In this document: positions 18,252 to 25,209 of the stretch, one piece after another
Layout of the letters: the number at the start of each line of letters is the position of its first letter
How positions within the stretch are numbered: position 1 is the first letter of the stretch
From: Pigoraptor vietnamica
Taxonomy: Eukaryota > Opisthokonta > Filasterea
Direction of reading: 5' to 3'
NCBI GenBank assembly: GCA_943704525.1
Contig: CALSCQ010001586.1
Location: forward strand, 1-25,209
DNA length: 25,209 nt
Translations under genes and position numbers: made by a program
Notes under the pieces: generated by a model
Told to the model about the DNA's origin: nothing
The model's database searches: none
The model's input: only the letters and a program-made list of their open reading frames with translations

Positions 18252-20419
18252 ATGTCCTCTCCCCAGGGCACCACGGCGCCCATGGCCGTGCCCAAGCGAA
18301 AGGTCAGCGCGGGTGACGTCGTCAAGCGGCTCATAGGCGCGGCCATCGGATCCCCACCCGCGGACGGAGGCGCACCGGTGGCCGTCGCCGTGTTCACGAC
18401 GTCCGATGCCGAGGGTTCGGCCACGGTGCGCCATCCGTCCCCCGCGCGGCCTCGCCGACGCCACACTGACATGCAGCTGAGCATCTCCGTGTCGCCGCCG
18501 GTCGTGCCACCGGTTGTGCGGAGATCGTCAGAGAGCTCGCTGGAGCGCGTACGCTCCGCGTCAACGCCCGCGGCGTACTTGCCTTCAGACGCATCCCCGT
18601 CGCTGCAGTCGCTGCAGGAGCGCGACACGGAGGACGACGACACACCGGCGGAGGAGTCTGACGCGGATGCCCTCGACGACGACGAAGGCGACGAATTGGA
18701 GGGAGACGAGGAGGAGGATTTTGATGTGTTTGCCGGCACTTCGGCGCCGGACGGCCAACAGAGCCCTCGCATGGTCAAGGCGGGCGTGCGAAATCACCTT
18801 GCGTCCGTCATTCCTGGCAAGGGAAAGAAGGGTGGGCGGCCGTGTGCTGTGCGGCACGCAAACTGTGTGCAAAGGTACCTGCACTTCCACGTTCCTCCTC
18901 ACCCCGCCAATTGCCCAACGCAGTGCTGTACACCTGCACCGTGTGCAAAAGCACAGCACGCGAGTTTTGTGAGAGTGACGCTTTATCGAGTCTTTCTCAC
19001 CCCGCCAATTGCCCAACGCAGTGCTGTACACTTGCACCGAGTGCAAAAGCACAGCACGCGAGTTTTGTGAGAGTGACGCTTTATCGAGTCTTTCTCACCC
19101 CGCCAATTGCCCAACGCAGTGCTGTACACTTGCACCGAGTGCAACAAGACGATGAAGGCGTACGTGTCGCAGCTGTCGTCAGGCTCGGTGCCCTTTCACC
19201 AGTGCTCTCCATACCAGTCCACGATGCCGGTCGAGATGCGCGCAGCCGCAAAGGTTCGAATGGATGTAGACACAGTTGTCGCGCCACAATAGCCTCTCAA
19301 CTGGAGGCCCTTCCTTCGCAGGTGTCGCAGCAGAACCCCCTGTACACGCCCAGCGCCACTGTGAGCGAGAATCCCCTCTACGACGGCACCATGTCGTTCA
19401 AGATAGCGCAGACGCCCGCGCGCCCAACGTTGGCAGGTGGGTGGGACAGTGCGTCGTAGAGAATTCGCGGCTGTGGGTTGCACGCACGTGCCGTTTACTG
19501 AGTATTACTTGTCGACGACAGAACTCGCTGAAATGCACCGCGTTTTCGGCGTTCCCATTGAGCGCACGTGCCAGTTTACCGGTGGGGACATTCCTCACAT
19601 TGTGAAAGAGCTTATTACCGCCATTACGGCGAGCGGTGGGTCCTCCTCGTTTGCCTGCACTCTGTGTGCGTTGTGTGCTTGAGAGTGTGTGCGGGGTCGT
19701 GAATGTATGCGGTGTTTCGTGTGTTCCGAGACTGTTGCTTATGGGGTGATGTCACTTCAGGGTTGCGCGCCGAAGGTCTTTATCGACTCAGCGGCTCCCA
19801 GGACGACGTCTTGAAAATCAAGACGTGCTATGATCGAGGTGCGAGCGCGTGCGAGCGCAGTGCAGCAGCTCTTTCGTGTGCGGTTGCACTGACACCGTAA
19901 ACTCGCAGGCGACGTCGACGTTGATCTCAGCGAGTCGAGGTGGCCTGACATTCACACGCTGACGGGCGCACTGAAACTCTACTTTCGCGAACTCCCGGAG
20001 CCTCTTGTCACTCGCGCGCTCTACGACGACTGGATACGCGCCGCAGGTACGCAACATTGTCGCTGGCACGTACCGTCAATATCATACTGAATTGAATTTT
20101 CATTACCTCCCGCCCGGCAGACACCACGGACACGGACAAACGGAAAGTGCTTGTGTGCAATCTCATCCAGCGGCTGCCCGCGCCAAACCGCGCCACCCTG
20201 CGCTTCCTCATGTCCCATCTCGTTCGCGTGGCGGCGCTTGCTTCCGAGAACCGAATGGGCACGACCAATCTCGGGATCGTCTTCGGACCGACGCTGTTCT
20301 TGGGCGGCGCGACGGGCAGCGAGACGCCAGAGCAGCTGACGAGGGGCGCGTTCCACACCAAGGCGCTGTCGGCGCTCGTGACCTGGATGCTGGATTCGGG
20401 CGACGCACTCTTTGTGTGA
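18252..20419 (+). CDS. RhoGAP-domain protein with duplicated mini-exons (about 9 exons)
   Basis: Exons are 18252-18831, 18924-18968, 19022-19066, 19120-19253, 19322-19436, 19522-19635, 19761-19838, 19909-20046 and 20121-20419, giving 515 residues if all are used. Residues 1-193 are low-complexity Ser/Pro/Ala-rich with a long Asp/Glu block. A short segment with three LYTCTxCK units follows, then the RhoGAP domain from FGVPIER to the end. The arginine finger is in EGLYRLSG (Arg about 353). KLYFRELPEPL and the NRMGTTNLGIVFGPTLF block are intact, so it should stimulate GTP hydrolysis by a Rho/Rac/Cdc42-type GTPase. No PH, BAR, SH3 or full C1 domain is visible. The CxxC units alone do not make a recognisable zinc finger. 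Skipping one or both 45-base mini-exons keeps the frame. ATG 18252 is the first in frame with exon 1; ATG 18282 is possible. Confidence 0.9.
18899..19144 (+). repeat. 98-bp tandem repeat carrying a 45-nt exon and 53-nt intron
   Basis: Units occupy 18899-18996 and 18997-19094, and a partial third unit covers 19095-19144. Each full unit holds an acceptor (AACGCAG), a 45-base exon and a donor (GTGAGAG). Units 1 and 2 differ at only a few sites. Unit 3 is identical to unit 2 until it diverges into the long downstream exon after CCGAGTGCAA. It lies wholly inside the RhoGAP gene. Confidence 0.95.
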
Positions 20420-20663
20420 AACAGTTGTGCGTTCGGTCCAAATGGTCTGTTTTTGTCCTTCGTTTTGCGTTTGTTTCATAAACCGTGGTTTCTGCATCGG
20501 GCACAGGAACACCCATCGCACCGTGGCACACAAGCGGGGTCGCATAGGGAAGCCCAACCAGGGGTTGTAAGGGCGACGGGCGGTTACCAGTGACGGTTCG
20601 CTTTCACTTTTCAAGCGAATCGGGCCGAATTGGGCGTTATGACGCAGGCAACGGGCGATGTCC

Positions 20664-20696
20664 GGATAATGCAATTGACCAATAGGAGCATTATCC
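20664..20696. repeat. Perfect 9-bp inverted repeat GGATAATGC/GCATTATCC
   Basis: The arms are 20664-20672 and 20688-20696, with a 15-base loop that contains ACCAAT. It could be a dimeric protein-binding site or a transcript hairpin. Confidence 0.7.
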
Positions 20697-21168
20697 TCGC
20701 TTATTCGCTACCGGGCGTGGTTTAAACAGCCAATGGGATTGTCTCCTTTGTCACAATAACCCGAACTGGGGCACCGCACTCACGTGGGGGTTTCGCATTG
20801 AAACAAAACGGCGTGCGACGACGCACTCACTCACTTCCACACTGAGACACGCGTGTGTCGTCAGCGCACGAGGGACGACACCCTCCGATGCACAAGAACG
20901 CGCGCTCGCAGGAAGTCATCGAGGGAGCATCATTCGTTTGTGCAGGCTTTGTCCGCTTTTGTTTGTGATTTCTAAATCGAAATCGGCGGCGTTGTTTTGC
21001 CGTGGAGGAGCCATCGACACGCCTACGTTCCCACACGGAGCAACCAGCTCGTTTCGGATCGCGTATGGAACACGCCCAGAAGCTTTTTCGGCGCAGGAGG
21101 TGTCTGCATTTCAGCGGCGGTCGCGCGAGGGGCGAGTTACGCCTTGGTCGCTCTTGCGATGTATAACG

Positions 21169-21238
21169 GTACGCACGCCCTTCTTGCATAGTTTGCGCAC
21201 CTCGCCATTTCCCCAGTAACTCTCCCTTCCGTCCGCAG
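21169..21238 (+). other. Possible 5' UTR intron of AT-hook gene, with uORF
   Basis: A GTACGC donor at 21169 and a strong acceptor (CTCTCCCTTCCGTCCGCAG) ending at 21238 would define a 70-base intron just upstream of the AT-hook ATG. After splicing, the ATG at 21159 would open an 18-codon uORF whose TGA (21283-21285) overlaps the main ATG (21282-21284). This is inferred from splice signals only. Confidence 0.45.
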
Positions 21239-21281
21239 GCAGCACGTATCGGAGCCTCCTGCTTGCGTGTGACAGCGCACA

Positions 21282-24200
21282 ATGATGCAACATGGCTGGC
21301 CCGCGTACGGTCGGCAACCACCCCCTCCGCCTCCGCACGTGGTGCAGGTTGGCGGTAGACGAGAGCGGGTGCTCGTGAGCGGCGAATATGGCGCACCCGT
21401 TGCGCACCCGTTCGCACGGGCGAGTTCCGTGCTGTTGGATGCGCCGCGGTATGCCTACGAGGGGGCGCCTCGAGCAATCGCATCTGCGAACGTCGGCGGT
21501 CCCGTGGTGCAGCACGGCGACAAAGTCCGCGTGCTGTGCCTTCCTGCCGGCACGGTGCCTCTCCCTGCGGAAGTGGCCGTTCCGTCCAACCGATGGAGCG
21601 GGGCACTCACTACCGTGGCGTATGATGCGCCGTACGGTCCCTCGCGCGAGCCGCATGTCATGTGGTCCGGTGCGCCGCCCGTGCCCTTAAGACTGCCCCT
21701 TCCTCACACGCAAGAAGTGTGGACGGACGAGTACCCGGGCTCCTTGCCGCGCCCCGCCGTGTACGTGCGCTCTCCGCCATCACACACGGCCACATCGCTT
21801 GCGCTCGCGGCCCTGTCGGTCGCACCGGAGACGGCCAGGCGCGCCATCCGTCCTCGAGAACTGCCCCCATCCGCTGTCCTCTTGTCTTCCAGCATTCCCC
21901 GCATGCGCTTTCATCCGTATGCGGACAGGCGGCCCTCGCGTCGCGCGGAAGAGTGGAGGGCGCCGCCGTCCGTCGCATACGTTGCCGAGGAATGGCCGCG
22001 TCGCGCTGTCCAACACACGACGCGTGCGCCGCACACTGTTCTCATCGATGCGCCGTATGCTGCGGAATCGCAAGGGCCGGCTTCCATCCCGCTTGTCGTT
22101 CCCCGTGACATCATGCCGCCCGTGCCCGCACCTGTCGTTTTCCCGAGCGCGGTCCTGTGGCCCGGCAATGGGAACGGTCGCTCGCACAGCCACGGACCGC
22201 CTGTGGCGCAGGGGTATCTGCCCGCGGGACGCACCTCGGGCGCATACGACGGCCCCTCCACGATCGCGTACGCTCCTCTGCGAACGGCGCTCGGTGCAGA
22301 CGCATTTGCACACGGCGCGCCGCCTCGGTCCGTTGGGACGCCTGTGCTAGATCGGCATGTTGCGCGCGGGCGTGGCGGTAGCACAGCGCCGGAACCGCCC
22401 ACCCCCATGTCACCGCCCGCGGAACGGGCCTTGGGGCTTGAGGGCGCGAGTGGCAGCGGTGCGTCGGCCGGCACGACGACGGTGCAGACAACAGTTTCTC
22501 TACCGAAGAAGAAGCGCGGGCGCCCGCCGAAGTCCAAGGTGAACGAGCGGCCGTTGGAGGACGTGACGGCGTCCGCACAACGCACGCCGGTCTCCGCGCG
22601 CGCGGTCGACGTGGACATGGAAGGGGGAGTGCACGGATTCGCCACGCCGCCCCCCTCGCGTCGTGTCGCGGACTCGCGAACAGCCTCGAGAAATGACGCG
22701 AGAACACAGGGAAAACGCAAGCGCGCCGTGAGCGACTTGGACGACGCCGGCGCTCTGCGCAGTGTTGCTGTGCGGCTCGACTTCGCCGACGCAACACGCG
22801 TTTCCTCGCCCGAACAGGAGAACCCCCGTGCGCACGCAAGCGAGCCACCCCCACCGTCGGCGCAGCGGGGTGGCGCGGACGGCGCAAGCACGTCGGGCAA
22901 TCCAGACGACGAAACGTCCCCAAGTCCGGCCGCTGCAGTCACGGAGGAGCCGAAGGCTGCGCCGGTCAAGCGAGGGCGCGGGCGGCCGCGGAAGGACAGC
23001 CTCGGGGCGACCGCAACACCCGCGGCTCAGAAGCGAGAGAGCGTCAAAGAGAGGGACAAGAGTGTGCGTGGCGAGGGGCGCCGGCGTGGCCGCCCACGCA
23101 AGCAGGACGGTCCGTCCAAGGCTGCGGTGCTGAGAGCGCGGCTGCGGCGCGTGGAGTCGTCGACTGACGAGGAGTCGGCGACGTCGAGCGAGAGTGACAG
23201 CGACGGGGACTGCGAGCACTTTGACAGCGCGAAGAGGGCGTCGGCGCTGGATGCGGACGGAGAGGCCGCGGTGGCGATGGCGCGGATTGCGCTGGACCCG
23301 CGCGGGAACGGGTCTCACGTGACGAAGGAGAAGGCGATTGAGGCGTGCTGTCCCGTGCAGAGTGCGTGACTTCGCGTGCGCGTCGCTCGTCGGTGTTATG
23401 TCGTCCGCGCTCGATGTCGTTATGCATTGTGTGCGGCGTCGTGCGCAGTGGAAGCACGCCTGTGTGCGTGTGTGTGCATGTATGCATTGTCTTTGTGTGT
23501 GCATGTGTGTACATGTGTGCGCGAGCGCTAGTGCGGTTAATGCGTTGTGCCGTTGCGTTGCAGGCGTAGTCTGCCTCTGCGTGTGTGTTCTGCGCGTCCT
23601 TTCCCGCTAATCACAATCTCTCGAGAGAGTTACACACGTTCCAGTTTCTTTAGCGAGGGCAGTGTGTCACGGCCTTCGTGTGTTCCGTCAGGTGCTTAGA
23701 ACTCACGCATCATCGAACTCGCAGCGTGGGACGTCGACGGCGAGGACTACCGCATGAACTACGAGTGCGAGGGGTGTTCCGGCGCGCTGTACCATTCGCG
23801 TTACTACTGCCGCGACTGCGAAGGCGGGGAGGCCGGTTACGATCTCTGCCTCAAGTGCCTGCAGGTGCCGTTCCGTGCACGTCACCGTTGGCGCACGCAC
23901 GCTTCCCACACATACTCCCACGCACACCCTGCTTCGCGAGAGAGACGCTTGGCGTTGGCGTGTTGTGGTGCATCGCGATTCCGTCTCACTCTGTGTCCGA
24001 CAGGCGTACTTTGACGCCGACGACCACAAGCACCCGCGCGAGTCGTTTTCGCGCGCAGCAGTGAACGGCGATCTCTTCGTCAAGACGATGGACGCCGGCC
24101 TGCGCGTGGACCAAATTGCGATGGACCGTTTCGACAGAAAGGTGGGTGTGCCCGCAACGACGCCTGCCCCGTCGGTGGTCTGCGTGCACGCACGATGGTA

Positions 24201-25173
24201 TGGCCGTCTTCTTCACTGTTGTGCGTGAGTGTGTTATGGGTCGTCATGAGCGCGTGCCATCACTTTCTCGTGCAACGACAAGTGATGCCCAGTGCTTCCG
24301 TAGCGTGCGTCAAAATTGCTTGTGTTATTCAATTCGCGACACTCGCACTGTTATGGTTTCTTACACTGCTCTCGCGGGCGTGTGCAGTGGACCATTGAGG
24401 ACGAGGACGACTGCTTTGTGCGCGAGTGCGCGCTGTGCCGGTTGGACGAGTCGGAGCGTCCAGATGGCTTTGGCGACATGCCGTTCATTGAGCCGCACCC
24501 CCTGATCATTGTGACACCGCGGAAGGTGTGCACTAAGTGCGCTTGGTGTGCGATTGTGTGTGTGCGTGCGTGTGTGTGCGCACGTGTGTGCGTGTGTGTG
24601 CGTATATGTGTGTGTGTGCTTGTGTGTTGTGTGTGCGTATGTGTGTGTGTGTGAGCGTGTGCGTGTGAGCGTGCATACATGACATGCATCGCGATGCGTG
24701 TATATCTCTCCAGCCGAATCTGCCCTCTCACTTTCATCCTTGTTCGACTCGCAGACAAAGAAGGTGTGGGTGCATGACGCGTGCCTGCGTTACTCGCCGG
24801 AGGTCGCCGTGACGGCGAAGGCGCACTGGTTCAACGGAAGTCGCGCAGTGACCCGCGGAAGCAAAATAAGGTGCATTGTGCGTTCTATTGTTACGACACA
24901 CTGATAATCGGTTCACGCGCCTTGTTTTCCATGTAAAAAATGGGCAATGGCGTGCGCGCATAGAGACTGTCGCTCACGTTGAATCCGCCCACACGCGTGC
25001 GCGCTGTTGCGACTGCGCAGGTGTCATACGTGCGAGGAGACTGGCGCAACGATCGGCTGTTTGAACCTGTCGTGCCACGCGAGCTTCCACATCCCGTGCA
25101 CCGGCAAGACGCTCGAGTTCTTCGAAAAGGGTTGCCTCTTCTGGTGCGCCCGATGCGAGCGCGAGAACTACAG
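21282..25173 (+). CDS. AT-hook / ZZ / extended-PHD chromatin protein, 3' end outside window
   Basis: Visible coding exons are 21282-23361, 23725-23864, 24004-24141, 24388-24525, 24755-24870 and 25021-25173 (about 921 residues so far). The gene continues past the window. Exon 1 (about 693 codons) is disordered, Pro/Ala/Ser-rich, with three AT-hooks (KKRGRPPK, KRGRGRPRK, RRRGRPRK) and an acidic Ser tract (STDEESATSSESDSDGD). Exons 2-3 encode a ZZ zinc finger (CEGC, CRDC, DLCLKC, DDHKH). Exons 4-6 encode an extended PHD: CALCRLDE, VWVHDACLRYSPE, CHTCEETGATIGC, CHASFHIPC, WCARC. AT-hooks bind AT-rich minor grooves, ZZ and ePHD read proteins, histones or nucleosomal DNA, so a nuclear chromatin role is likely. 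An in-frame TGA 12 bases before ATG 21282 supports the start. The exon 1 donor and exon 2 acceptor were chosen for phase; a CCC|GTGCAG donor with an acceptor at 23703 is an alternative. Confidence 0.88.
23461..23520. repeat. TG-rich tract in intron 1 of AT-hook gene
   Basis: This is an imperfect TG/CATG repeat in the 363-base intron between the AT-hook exon and the ZZ exon. Confidence 0.85.
24553..24672. repeat. TG/GC-rich tract in intron 4 of AT-hook gene
   Basis: This is an imperfect (TG)n run of about 120 bases with GC and TA interruptions. It begins within 30 bases of the 5' splice site at 24526. Confidence 0.88.
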
Positions 25174-25193
25174 GTGCGTTGGCGGGGGAACGA

Positions 25194-25209
25194 GGGGGGG
25201 GGGGGGGGG
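25194..25209. repeat. G16 homopolymer at window end
   Basis: Sixteen G residues run to the last base, inside the intron that starts at 25174. The true length is unknown because the window stops here. It may mark an assembly break. Confidence 0.9.

Larger units (their letters stand above)
20420..21281. other. Spacer upstream of the AT-hook gene
   Basis: In this 862-base stretch I see a hairpin-like TTCGCTT/AAGCGAA pair (20597-20603 and 20613-20619), a perfect 9-base inverted repeat (20664-20696) enclosing a CCAAT, a second CCAAT near 20732, and a probable 5' UTR intron (21169-21238). No protein gene is supported. Confidence 0.55.

Noticed and set aside
18899-19144. 98-bp repeat considered as a CRISPR or satellite array
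   Set aside because: The units contain splice sites and an in-frame exon inside a RhoGAP gene. There are no variable spacers, and the host is a eukaryote.
18924-19180. The CxxC units of the RhoGAP protein considered as a C1 or C2H2 zinc finger
   Set aside because: The second ligand pairs and spacing of those domains are missing. Only repeated CTxC pairs are visible.

Overview
This window is nuclear DNA from a flagellated, mitochondriate unicellular eukaryote with GC-rich exons and many short spliceosomal introns. The evidence is the spliced genes themselves. They include two ciliary/centriolar genes (MKS1 and POC1), a mitochondrial complex I subunit (NDUFA5), and chromatin and nuclear regulators (a UBF-like multi-HMG protein, Akirin, and an AT-hook/ZZ/extended-PHD protein). 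MKS1 and POC1 point to an organism with a cilium, and NDUFA5 points to respiring mitochondria. The lineage cannot be fixed from the sequence: a holozoan, apusomonad-like or other free-living flagellate would all fit. Most 5' splice sites read GTGNGY, most 3' splice sites end in CGCAG, and introns and intergenic spacers are rich in TG/CA microsatellites and G runs.

Layout, left to right. A (CA)n tract is followed by a secreted histidine acid phosphatase (283-1788, +, 2 exons). MKS1 lies on the minus strand (4452-2397, 5 exons) and faces a secreted orphan protein (4824-5774, +, 2 exons) across a shared upstream region. After a small possible orphan ORF (6429-6701, +) comes Akirin (7557-8609, +, 4 exons with an 11-nt last coding exon). 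POC1 (11243-9111, -, 8 exons, one GC-AG intron) is divergent from a UBF-like HMG-box gene (12144-14841, +, 7 exons) across a motif-rich AT-rich spacer. A TIM-barrel sugar-phosphate isomerase/epimerase-like gene (16389-15043, -, 5 exons) and NDUFA5 (17865-16789, -, 4 exons) follow. NDUFA5 is divergent from a RhoGAP gene (18252-20419, +, about 9 exons) that contains a recent 98-bp tandem duplication of a mini-exon with its intron. The window ends inside an AT-hook x3 / ZZ / extended-PHD gene (from 21282, +), cut after its sixth coding exon.

The genes do not form a pathway or operon. They are independent eukaryotic transcription units, several in head-to-head pairs that probably share promoters (MKS1/secreted protein, POC1/UBF-like, NDUFA5/RhoGAP). 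No transposon, CRISPR array, rRNA or convincing tRNA gene is visible.

The most interesting points are the UBF-like RNA polymerase I factor architecture in a protist, the tandem symmetric mini-exon array in the RhoGAP gene, the AT-hook/ZZ/ePHD domain combination, the Akirin with a microsatellite intron and micro-exon, and a possible spliced uORF whose stop overlaps the start codon of the AT-hook gene. All exon boundaries were inferred by eye from reading frame, splice signals and remembered family conservation, and none is backed by transcript data.
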